Source: Acidimicrobiia bacterium
GTDB taxonomy: Bacteria; Actinomycetota; Acidimicrobiia; Spongiisociales; ZC4RG35
Reading direction: 5' to 3'
Length of the DNA: 5,385 nucleotides
Assembly: GCA_025929005.1 (NCBI GenBank)
Contig: JAICND010000131.1
Location: 1-5,385, forward strand
Below, piece after piece: positions 1 through 5,385 of the stretch; the stretch's first letter is position 1; each line of letters begins with the position of its first letter. The translations under genes and the position numbers were made by a program. The notes beneath the pieces are model-generated. The model had not been told where the DNA came from and did no database searches. It was given only the letters and a program-made list of their open reading frames with translations.

Positions 1-1
1 C

Positions 2-256
2 GCCGCATGGACGTCAGCGGAAACCGTGGCCATCAGTCACGGTGACGCGGATGCCGTCTCGGTCGGAGACTTCCATATCAAGCACATTGTGGTGTGGCAT
101 CTCACCGGCCGACCCCGCGGGACAGACGAGGAGATGCTGGAGCTTCTCGAGCCGTTCCGACCTCAGAGGGGAAGGGTGGTGCGCCTGCTCGAGACTCTCG
201 GCCACGAGCCGGCGTTTGGCCCCCGTCAGCCGTTGCGCTCCATTGCCGGGAACTAG
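2..256 (+). CDS. DNA-3-methyladenine glycosylase 2 family (AlkA-like), C-terminal fragment
   Basis: This is the end of a base-excision-repair glycosylase that would remove alkylated purines from DNA in the cytoplasm; the 5' part lies outside the window. The 84 visible residues begin with AAWTSAE, which matches the GxGxWTA stretch of the HhH-GPD fold. Next comes DAVSVGDFHIKH, which aligns with PDDYLIKQ of E. coli AlkA. The Asp at fragment residue 23 (codon 68-70) falls on the catalytic Asp (Asp238 in AlkA). The tail, PRGTDEEMLELLEPFRPQRG followed by RVVRLLE, is typical of the actinobacterial members as I remember them. A GTG at 26 is only an internal codon, because the frame is open to the window edge. 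The stop TAG (254-256) overlaps the stop of the convergent hydrolase gene. Family identity is fairly secure; exact substrate range is not visible. Confidence 0.82.
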   Translation, partial: AAWTSAETVAISHGDADAVSVGDFHIKHIVVWHLTGRPRGTDEEMLELLEPFRPQRGRVVRLLETLGHEPAFGPRQPLRSIAGN

Positions 257-1122
257 GCGTCGATCGCATCGAGTATGAGAGGGCCGACGACGTCAGGGTC
301 GTGGACATCAAAGTGGTTAGCGCCGTCGAGTAGTCGTGTCTCCACTGAGTAGCCCGCCTCATCAAGGGCGGCCCCAAAGTCCTTGCTGAAGTCCACCGGC
401 ACCACTTCATCGGCGGTCCCATGAATCAGCAGAACGCGGAGCTCGGGATTCTGACCAATGTGAAGGAAGGCACTTCCGTCCTCCCAGGGGCTGGGATCCA
501 CCTCGTAACGGGTCCCGAAGAACGAAGGGAGGAGTTGGGTCAAGCGGGTCACGTCGTAGGGCCCGGCGAGTCCTATAAAGCTGGTGGGTAGGGCTGAACC
601 GTCAAACGGACAGTCACCGTGGAAGGTGTCACCGACGAGTGCGATGACCGAGGCCAGCTGTGCTCCGGCTGAGTGAGCGACGACCGTGGGGGTGGCTGGA
701 GCCTCGGAGAACTCGCCCGCCCGGCTGATCGCGTATCGCACCGAGCATGCCACATCCTCAAAGCTCTCGGGATAGCCGCCGTTGGAGGTTCGGTAGGTCG
801 CGTTGAAGACCACCGCGCCCGACTCTGCAAGCGACTCGGCCAGGGGGACCATCGAAATCCTGTCACCCCCAAACCATCCCCCGCCATGGAACAGAACGAC
901 CACCGGCCAGGGACCCGGCTGGTCCGGTCCGTAGATGTCGATAGGGAGAGCACCGTCGATCGTCGTCGACTCGAGCAGGTGAGTGGATATTGAAGGCACC
1001 GTGGTAGTGGACTGGCCTGTTGTCACAGTCGTTGGGAGGACGGTGGTCGTCGTTGATGCAATTGTGGGTGCACAGGACGCAACGAGTACGAGCGTGACAG
1101 CAGCGACCCTTCGACCGATCAC
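253..1122 (-). CDS. secreted alpha/beta-hydrolase lipoprotein (esterase/lipase-like)
   Basis: A 289-residue predicted carboxylester hydrolase acting outside the membrane. Residues 1-17 form a lipoprotein signal: Arg4-Arg5, a hydrophobic core, then lipobox VAS-Cys17. A Thr-rich low-complexity linker (about 24-43) leads to the enzyme. The oxyanion-hole motif HGGGW is at 79-83, the nucleophile is Ser151 in AHSAG, and the acid and base are probably Asp238 (GTADEVVP) and His270 (GANHFD). This matches the hormone-sensitive-lipase/BD-FAE-like branch of the alpha/beta-hydrolase superfamily, and the triad looks complete. The start is GTG at 1122, which overlaps the TGA of pgl as GTGA. No Shine-Dalgarno site precedes it, so translation probably depends on coupling to pgl. 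It is the last gene of the run. Family and export are well supported; the natural ester substrate is unknown. Confidence 0.88.
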   Translation of the reverse strand: MIGRRVAAVTLVLVASCAPTIASTTTTVLPTTVTTGQSTTTVPSISTHLLESTTIDGALPIDIYGPDQPGPWPVVVLFHGGGWFGGDRISMVPLAESLAESGAVVFNATYRTSNGGYPESFEDVACSVRYAISRAGEFSEAPATPTVVAHSAGAQLASVIALVGDTFHGDCPFDGSALPTSFIGLAGPYDVTRLTQLLPSFFGTRYEVDPSPWEDGSAFLHIGQNPELRVLLIHGTADEVVPVDFSKDFGAALDEAGYSVETRLLDGANHFDVHDPDVVGPLILDAIDA

Positions 1123-1808
1123 GTCGGGAGTTTCGAGGCTGCTGGCCGATCGATCAGCCAGATGGTGTCGGGAACAATCTTTGCCACGAGGGTGGCTGGC
1201 AAATCCTCTCCAGCCGCGATCCGGCTCATGACGTCGGCCTTGTCGGTGCCGGCCACCAGAAAGAACACGCGTTGGGCTCGTTGCAAGAACGGCAGTGTGC
1301 AGGTCAGCCGGGTCGTCTTGAGATGAGGCACGTCATTGGCGACATACCAGCGACGCTCATCGGCCAGGGCCAGTGTTCCTGGAAAGAGGGATGCGGTGTG
1401 CCCGTCCGTGCCGATCCCCAATAAGACCAAATCGGGACCGACGTCGGGCTGGTGAAGAGAACGCAGGGTCGCCTCGTAATGGGCAGCCGACTCGGCGGGC
1501 TCCAGCCAGGGCGCCCAGCGAGGGCGGTGGAATCTGGCGTTGACATGATCGAGCAAGAGCCCGGCAGCCATTTGACCGTTCGAGTCGGAGTGGTTGTGCG
1601 GCACCCAGCGTTCATCAGCAAGCCAGGCATCGACTCGTTCCCAGGAGAGGGGGAGGGCCCGAAGTTGTCGATAGGTAGCTGCCGGTGTCGATCCCCCAGC
1701 CAGTCCCAGGGAGACCCGCTCACCCGGTGCTTCGCGCAGGACAGCAGCGATTTGCTCGGCGGCTCCCATAGCCAGTGCCTCAGCATCTGCGAACACTTCG
1801 AGGTTCAC
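1119..1808 (-). CDS. pgl: 6-phosphogluconolactonase
   Basis: A 229-residue cytosolic enzyme that hydrolyses 6-phospho-D-glucono-1,5-lactone to 6-phosphogluconate, the second step of the oxidative pentose phosphate pathway. Family hallmarks appear in order: LAGGSTP (36-42, phosphate-binding loop), DERWVPHNHSDSN (65-77), GIGTDGHTASLFPG (131-144, containing the conserved Asp and His) and FLVAGTDKA (183-191). Length fits the DevB/Pgl type. The start is GTG at 1808; an in-frame TAG lies three codons upstream (1818-1820), so the start cannot be much earlier, and the N-terminal strand LEVFADAEAL matches the family. It lies 20 bases after the membrane-protein gene, with no clear Shine-Dalgarno site, and its TGA overlaps the GTG of the hydrolase gene. 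Glucosamine-6-phosphate isomerase is a related fold, but these motifs favour the lactonase. No zwf, gnd, tal or tkt is visible nearby. Confidence 0.93.
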   Translation of the reverse strand: MNLEVFADAEALAMGAAEQIAAVLREAPGERVSLGLAGGSTPAATYRQLRALPLSWERVDAWLADERWVPHNHSDSNGQMAAGLLLDHVNARFHRPRWAPWLEPAESAAHYEATLRSLHQPDVGPDLVLLGIGTDGHTASLFPGTLALADERRWYVANDVPHLKTTRLTCTLPFLQRAQRVFFLVAGTDKADVMSRIAAGEDLPATLVAKIVPDTIWLIDRPAASKLPT

Positions 1809-1828
1809 AGCAAGAGGCTACCGAGGGC

Positions 1829-2581
1829 TCAGACCTGAGGAAGCACCTCTCGCAGATGGTGCTCGATTTCGGCCAGCCCCTGCGTGTACGAGTTGAGTTC
1901 TTCTCGAAGCTGACGCACCTCGTCGACGGGTTCGCCCGGGCCGGTGGCGTGTAGAGCGATTGAATGAGCCTTCAACGCCAGGGTGTCGATTCCCGTGACC
2001 GTGGCCACGATCCGCCCTTCGACCTCGTCCCGACGCTGCCGGATCGAAACGACCTCGGCAACCTGTGCCTCGAGTTCTTCACGGACCTGGCCTGCCGGGA
2101 GACCCTCCATCCGAGAAGTCAGTCGGTTCTCGTCGACGGAGCCGAGGAAGCGATCGGCCCGTTGCAGCCAGAGGACCGTGTCGTACATCCGACGCAGGGT
2201 TTCGGTGACCCGCGCGATGAGACCCTCGTTTTCGCCACCACTCCAGGACTCGGCCGCTTGCTCCAGGCGGTCGCGGGCTTCGAGACCAGCCACCATGAGG
2301 GGGAGGTGAGCCGGGTCTAGCACCGAGAGGTCGCGGTCGAACTCGGGAGCGACCATTTGGGCAGCAAGCTTGGGGTCACGCAGGTGGAGCAGGGCCGAGG
2401 TGACGAATCCGATGAGTCCCGCCCCCGCAATAACGACCGCCGGCACTCCCAGCAGCACCCCGGCTCCCACCAGTCCTCCGGCGGCGAGAACTCCTGACGG
2501 TGTCATCACAGCCTTCAAGAGGCGGCGGCTCTTCCGGGTTGCCGGGTTGTAGCGAAAGACACTTCCCCAGCGGTCGGTCAT
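1829..2581 (-). CDS. unknown membrane protein: transmembrane hairpin plus long helical tail
   Basis: I do not recognise this 250-residue protein with certainty. The first 23 residues are strongly basic (R4, R10, R16, K17, R19, R20, K23). Two Gly/Ala/Val-rich hydrophobic segments follow at about 28-45 and 47-66, separated by a short turn, giving a membrane hairpin. By the positive-inside rule both ends should be cytoplasmic. From about 95 to 248 the chain is rich in Glu, Arg, Leu and Ala with heptad-like spacing (about 164-195 and 218-246), suggesting helical bundles or coiled coil. No catalytic motif is visible. The layout recalls XpaC-type proteins, which sit next to TelA in other bacteria, but this is a weak shape resemblance only. 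ATG at 2581 shares its A with the upstream TGA (TGATG), so translation probably restarts after the VWA gene. It may be the membrane or cytoplasmic partner of the upstream envelope proteins. Confidence 0.85.
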   Translation of the reverse strand: MTDRWGSVFRYNPATRKSRRLLKAVMTPSGVLAAGGLVGAGVLLGVPAVVIAGAGLIGFVTSALLHLRDPKLAAQMVAPEFDRDLSVLDPAHLPLMVAGLEARDRLEQAAESWSGGENEGLIARVTETLRRMYDTVLWLQRADRFLGSVDENRLTSRMEGLPAGQVREELEAQVAEVVSIRQRRDEVEGRIVATVTGIDTLALKAHSIALHATGPGEPVDEVRQLREELNSYTQGLAEIEHHLREVLPQV

Positions 2582-4356
2582 CAGAAGTTGGAGATGACTT
2601 GTTGGAACACCCGCTCGATCGTCAACGGGTCGGTAGCTGTGTAAACCCGGGCCCGCGAGGCGTTGGCAATTTGGGTCAGCTCTTCGATGGAAGCACCTTC
2701 GCCGTACGCAACCGGAAAGACTCGAACGACATCGCGTTCGTTGGAACCGAGATAGGTGATCAGTGGATCGATGTCACATCCGGGCGGATTGTCGTCGCAC
2801 ATTCCGTCGGTCAACAAGAGAACCGCGTTGATCTTGGTCTGATCGAAGGAGTCGCGCACAGCCTGTACCGCCCCCCGGGTCGAGTCATAGAGGCCGGTTC
2901 CGCCCCCCGGGAGGAGGCCCCCGACCGTGGACTCAAGCTCCGCCCGGATGTCGCTGAGGGGAGCCGGTGGGATCAACTCGAGGTAGTCGAGGTCGCCATT
3001 CAGTTCGGTCGAGAAGACCCAAAGCCCGATTTCGTCCTCCAGCTTGAACTCATCAAGGCTCGATAGGACCGCGAGCTTGGCCAACTCGAGCTTGGTGTAG
3101 CCCTCCCCGGCCAGTTCGCTCATCGATCCCGAAACGTCCAACAACATGATCACGCGGGCGGTCTTGCGGTTGGTTTCCCAACTGTCCACCAGAGCAGCCA
3201 GCACTTCAGGCGCGGGAACGGCCAACTCGGTGTCGGGTTTGGACGGATTGAGACCGTTGGCTGTATTGATCGGATCTCCGATCGGTACGGCCGGGTTGCC
3301 GGGCCTGAACCCGAATTCGAGTACCGCCGCCTGGTTTTCGGGGTCGTCGATAACGAACTCGCGGAACGCCACCGCTGTCTCCCGGGCGACCTCGTCAACC
3401 CAGGCACCGTCGAGCACGAAAGCCGGGTTGTCCGAGTAGAGGGTGCCTTCCCGCGGATAGATCGCCACCAAGGGCACCCGGGGCGCCGGTCCGGGTGTAC
3501 CGGTGTCGGCCGGGTCGCCGCGGTTGTAGGCGAGGATCGAGACCTCTTCGACCGCAATAGCGGAGACGTAGGTGAGGCTCCGACCCGCCTGGTCCTCGCG
3601 ATACATGTTGTCGAGGAAAGTCAGGGTTGTGTCGCCGTAATGAACCGTCGATGCTTCCACCCCTCTTACGAACTCGACCACATCGGGGTCGGCGATGTCG
3701 GCTTCAGTGAGCCCGGCTGTCTTCCCGGTGGCGGCGTAATAGATCGCGGCCGTGGCCGACAGCCCTGAAGTCGAGAAGTTCGGATTGGTCTTTCCGAGGC
3801 GGAACTGGCCCCACTCGGGATGACCGAAGGCGCCCCATCCTTCGGGATCGGAGGCGAGGGCGAGAATGTCGGACCACCCGATGTCTTCCTCCGGCCAGCC
3901 GAGCGCCTCCGCCATTGGCTGGGGCATCGCCAGCACCAGCGGCGTGATCATGATCCGCTCGAAGTCGTTGGCGATCGGGGCAGCCCCCTGTTCTCCCAAG
4001 CGGTGGTTTACGACCACTCCCCAACTGCTGGCCGAAGGACTCCATATCACCGGAGGCGGCCCGGCCGAACCGTCTTCGGGCCACCCCTCGATCAGCAGGC
4101 GGGCGGCGGCGCCCGATGAGTGCCGGTAAACCGTGATCGCGACACATTCGCCGCCGAACTCGGGCTCGGTGGCATTGAACTCTTCGGCCAGCCGGGTGAG
4201 AAGTGTGAACTTCTCGGGGGAGGTGGCGGCCGGTACTTCGCGGCATCCATCGGGAACGGTGACCTGGCCGGGAATCGTTGTCCCGCCCCCACCGGGGACA
4301 CAGGCCGAGAGGATCGCCAAGGACGCCACGAGCGCGATTGGTCGGTTCAATCTCAT
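2581..4356 (-). CDS. lipoprotein with substrate-binding-like domain and C-terminal VWA domain
   Basis: A 591-residue cell-surface protein. Residues 1-19 are a lipoprotein signal ending in LSA-Cys19, so the mature protein is lipid-anchored outside the membrane. Residues about 35-365 resemble an extracellular solute-binding fold (SBP_bac_11-like), with a pre-VWA stretch to about 395. A VWA domain fills about 400-590. Its metal-dependent adhesion site is complete: DVSGS (Asp407, Ser409, Ser411), Thr487 in GGGTG, and Asp517 in LLTDG. It should therefore bind a divalent metal and a protein partner. Besides Cys19 there are four cysteines, C38, C71, C520 and C527, which could form one disulfide per domain. 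I chose ATG 4356 because GGAGG lies six bases upstream; ATG 4362 would add two residues but sits directly against GGAGG. The layout matches database proteins called substrate-binding and VWA domain-containing protein. The ligand is unknown. Confidence 0.9.
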   Translation of the reverse strand: MRLNRPIALVASLAILSACVPGGGGTTIPGQVTVPDGCREVPAATSPEKFTLLTRLAEEFNATEPEFGGECVAITVYRHSSGAAARLLIEGWPEDGSAGPPPVIWSPSASSWGVVVNHRLGEQGAAPIANDFERIMITPLVLAMPQPMAEALGWPEEDIGWSDILALASDPEGWGAFGHPEWGQFRLGKTNPNFSTSGLSATAAIYYAATGKTAGLTEADIADPDVVEFVRGVEASTVHYGDTTLTFLDNMYREDQAGRSLTYVSAIAVEEVSILAYNRGDPADTGTPGPAPRVPLVAIYPREGTLYSDNPAFVLDGAWVDEVARETAVAFREFVIDDPENQAAVLEFGFRPGNPAVPIGDPINTANGLNPSKPDTELAVPAPEVLAALVDSWETNRKTARVIMLLDVSGSMSELAGEGYTKLELAKLAVLSSLDEFKLEDEIGLWVFSTELNGDLDYLELIPPAPLSDIRAELESTVGGLLPGGGTGLYDSTRGAVQAVRDSFDQTKINAVLLLTDGMCDDNPPGCDIDPLITYLGSNERDVVRVFPVAYGEGASIEELTQIANASRARVYTATDPLTIERVFQQVISNF

Positions 4357-4358
4357 GT

Positions 4359-5291
4359 TCATCCTCCGACCAGTTGGTTCCAGGCCTGCACCAAAGTCTC
4401 CTTTTGCGCAACGTCCACCGGGGCAAGCTCGCCGCCCGGACTTCCGAGGCCATCCATCAGGTCCTGGGCCTCCCCGGTCAGCGGGCGCATACCAAGGCTA
4501 CCCAGCAATGCCTGTAACTCCGGAGTGTTGAGGTCCTCGATCAGGTTGCGGGCAGCACGGCCTTCTCCGTAGGCACCAATCGGGACATACGGGGTGGGAT
4601 CCGGGTAGAAGACGGCGAGCCGTCCGGTCCTCTGAATTGCGTTCTGGAGCTGAGAGGCGATGGCGACCTCCGACGTGACGACCACATCGGCCCGGCTCGG
4701 GAACAAGACGAGATCGGCCATCAACCGACCGTCATCAGGTGCGGAAAGGCGAACATTGGATCCAGTATCGGCATTGACCCCTCCTTCGACGAAGAGACGC
4801 CAGGCTTCCAGGTCTGCAATGCCCTCCGACGGGTCGGCGAGACCGAGAGTCACCACTCCCCACGACGTCGGTCCTCCGAGTTCGGACCAGGGCACCCCGG
4901 CTTGGCCGATCAGACAGGCGATGTTGATGTCACAGCCCCGCAGGAGGGCCGGCGAGCGTTCCTGCCAGACCGCAATGGCGATAGGGGATCGGGCAAACGG
5001 CGTGACCGCCAGACCGGCCGGGATGTCAGCCACCGCGGCGACGACGACAGTGCCGTCGGGGATCTCGGCCCCGAGCCGATAGGTGACGTGAGCGGCCTGG
5101 TAACGAATGGCGAGCTGGTCGCAGACGAGTTCGAAGGCAGCCGGACAGGCCAGGGTGATGTCAGCCTCGCCGGGGTCGACCGTTGTTGAACTCGGATTGA
5201 CCGGTGCATCGTCCCTGGTTAGGGCCCAACCTGCGGCCAGAAAAACCCCACCCACTGCCAGGGCGACCAACCCGGCGCGCCAACCGCTCAT
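4359..5291 (-). CDS. membrane-anchored substrate-binding-like protein
   Basis: A 310-residue protein, first of the five-gene run. Residues 6-24 form one hydrophobic segment after a short basic start. No lipobox Cys follows it, so it is either a membrane anchor or a cleavable Sec signal; the bulk lies outside. A short Ser/Thr/Pro-rich linker (about 29-42) precedes a domain resembling bacterial solute-binding proteins of the SBP_bac_11/ModA type: PFARSPIAIAVWQ (98-110), LGLADPSEGIADLEAW (149-164), ADVVVTSEVAIASQ (201-214) and YPDPTPYVPIGAY (229-241). Four cysteines, C49/C57 and C120/C126, occur as two close pairs and may form disulfides. ATG 5291 is the earliest possible start because an in-frame TGA (5295-5297) lies just upstream; no Shine-Dalgarno site is present. 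It ends two bases before the VWA lipoprotein start. The domain call is by pattern, and no ligand can be predicted. Confidence 0.85.
   Translation of the reverse strand: MSGWRAGLVALAVGGVFLAAGWALTRDDAPVNPSSTTVDPGEADITLACPAAFELVCDQLAIRYQAAHVTYRLGAEIPDGTVVVAAVADIPAGLAVTPFARSPIAIAVWQERSPALLRGCDINIACLIGQAGVPWSELGGPTSWGVVTLGLADPSEGIADLEAWRLFVEGGVNADTGSNVRLSAPDDGRLMADLVLFPSRADVVVTSEVAIASQLQNAIQRTGRLAVFYPDPTPYVPIGAYGEGRAARNLIEDLNTPELQALLGSLGMRPLTGEAQDLMDGLGSPGGELAPVDVAQKETLVQAWNQLVGG
4363..4367 (-). promoter_or_regulatory. Shine-Dalgarno site of the VWA lipoprotein gene
   Basis: GGAGG on the minus strand lies inside the last codons of the upstream gene. It has six bases to ATG 4356 and none to ATG 4362, so it favours the downstream start. 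It is the only strong ribosome binding site I can find before any of the five minus-strand genes, which suggests the VWA lipoprotein is translated independently and perhaps more strongly than its neighbours. Confidence 0.75.
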
Positions 5292-5325
5292 GTGTCAATG
5301 ATGGTAGGGGTATAGCCTCGAACTG
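5292..5325. promoter_or_regulatory. 34-base divergent intergenic region with candidate -10 elements
   Basis: This gap separates the minus-strand start at 5291 from a possible plus-strand GTG at 5326. On the plus strand TAGCCT (5313-5318) fits the actinobacterial TANNNT -10 pattern and lies seven bases before the GTG. On the minus strand TACCAT (complement of 5301-5306) lies nine bases before ATG 5291. Neither start has a Shine-Dalgarno site, which fits leaderless or nearly leaderless mRNAs. No good -35 partner is seen for either, and TANNNT is a short pattern that often occurs by chance. Confidence 0.3.
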
Positions 5326-5385
5326 GTGAGACGGTCTAGAGCGGTGGTTGCCTGGGATGGAGGCCGGGTGTCGGCTTTTGTTTAC
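5326..5385 (+). CDS. possible start of a divergent gene, cut by the window edge
   Basis: A plus-strand frame opens at GTG 5326 and stays open through 20 codons to the last base. It reads VRRSRAVVAW followed by DGGRVSAFVY, with the first residue Met if GTG initiates. An in-frame TAG at 5305-5307 prevents a much earlier start; CTG 5323 is a rare alternative. The mix of a basic N-terminus and alternating hydrophobic residues looks protein-like, and a divergent gene is expected where the minus-strand run begins. Third-position GC is only about 55%, so codon usage does not settle it. I do not recognise the family from so short a piece. Confidence 0.4.
   Translation, partial: MRRSRAVVAWDGGRVSAFVY

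Noticed and set aside
14..205. Minus-strand frame of 63 codons at the left edge
   Set aside because: It is antisense to the glycosylase C-terminus, whose catalytic region is recognisable in the plus frame.
1828..1839. Inverted repeat CTCAG-AC-CTGAG at the end of the hairpin-protein gene
   Set aside because: A two-base loop is too tight for a stable hairpin, no T-run follows, and the next gene starts only 20 bases after the stop.
2868..2911. Two copies of CCGCCCCCCGGG 32 bases apart
   Set aside because: Both lie in the VWA coding sequence and are read in different frames as Gly-rich or Arg-Gly codons, so base composition explains them.
2500..3066. Plus-strand open frame of 188 codons opposite the VWA and hairpin genes
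   Set aside because: It lies antisense to two well-supported proteins across their junction, has no recognisable motifs, and long antisense frames are expected in high-GC coding DNA.
3704..4453. Minus-strand open frame of 249 codons overlapping the VWA lipoprotein in another frame
   Set aside because: Its product is extremely rich in Arg, Gly and Pro, as expected from a frame-shifted reading of GC-rich DNA, while the overlapping frame has a lipobox and a conserved domain.
4120..4572. Plus-strand open frames opposite the junction of the two substrate-binding-like genes
   Set aside because: No motifs, no ribosome site, and full antisense overlap with two supported genes.
5293..5298. Perfect TTGACA (-35 consensus) on the minus strand just before ATG 5291
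   Set aside because: At 17-18 bases downstream the sequence is CCGGGT/CGGGTT, not a -10 element, and the promoter would then start inside the gene.
1..5385. Search for CRISPR repeats, tRNA/rRNA, insertion sequences and phage or defence genes
   Set aside because: No repeat-spacer pattern, RNA-gene consensus, transposase motif or terminal inverted repeat was seen, and nearly all bases are covered by ordinary coding sequence.

Overview
The window is a compact, gene-dense piece of a high-GC (about 60% by eye) bacterial chromosome. Its GTG starts, 1-4 base gene overlaps, mostly absent Shine-Dalgarno sites, Thr/Pro-rich lipoprotein linker and the match of its left-end glycosylase to actinobacterial AlkA-like proteins suggest an actinobacterium. 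A lineage near Acidimicrobiia is my best guess, but this is inference from style, not from a marker gene.

Layout. At the left edge, plus strand, is the last 84 codons of an AlkA/HhH-GPD type DNA-3-methyladenine glycosylase (2-256). It converges on a minus-strand run of five genes transcribed from 5291 down to 253; the two facing stop codons share the palindrome CTAG. In transcription order the five genes are: a membrane-anchored protein resembling a periplasmic substrate-binding domain (5291-4359); a lipoprotein joining a substrate-binding-like domain to a von Willebrand factor A (VWA) domain with an intact metal site (4356-2581); a small protein with a transmembrane hairpin and a long helical tail (2581-1829); 6-phosphogluconolactonase, pgl (1808-1119); and a secreted alpha/beta-hydrolase lipoprotein (1122-253). 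Successive junctions are a 2-base gap, a 1-base overlap, a 20-base gap and a 4-base overlap, so one polycistronic mRNA is likely. At the right edge a short divergent plus-strand reading frame begins at 5326 and runs out of the window. The 34 bases between the two divergent starts must hold at least part of both promoters.

How the genes may work together. The first three products form a plausible envelope module: two extracytoplasmic substrate-binding-like proteins, one carrying a metal-dependent VWA protein-binding domain, plus a membrane protein whose helical tail probably faces the cytoplasm. No ABC permease or ATPase is present, so binding, sensing or envelope assembly is more likely than transport. 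The last two genes are an ordinary pentose-phosphate enzyme and an outward-facing esterase-like enzyme; their link to the module is unclear.

There is no non-coding stretch over 300 bases. I see no tRNA, rRNA, CRISPR array, insertion sequence, attachment site or convincing rho-independent terminator.
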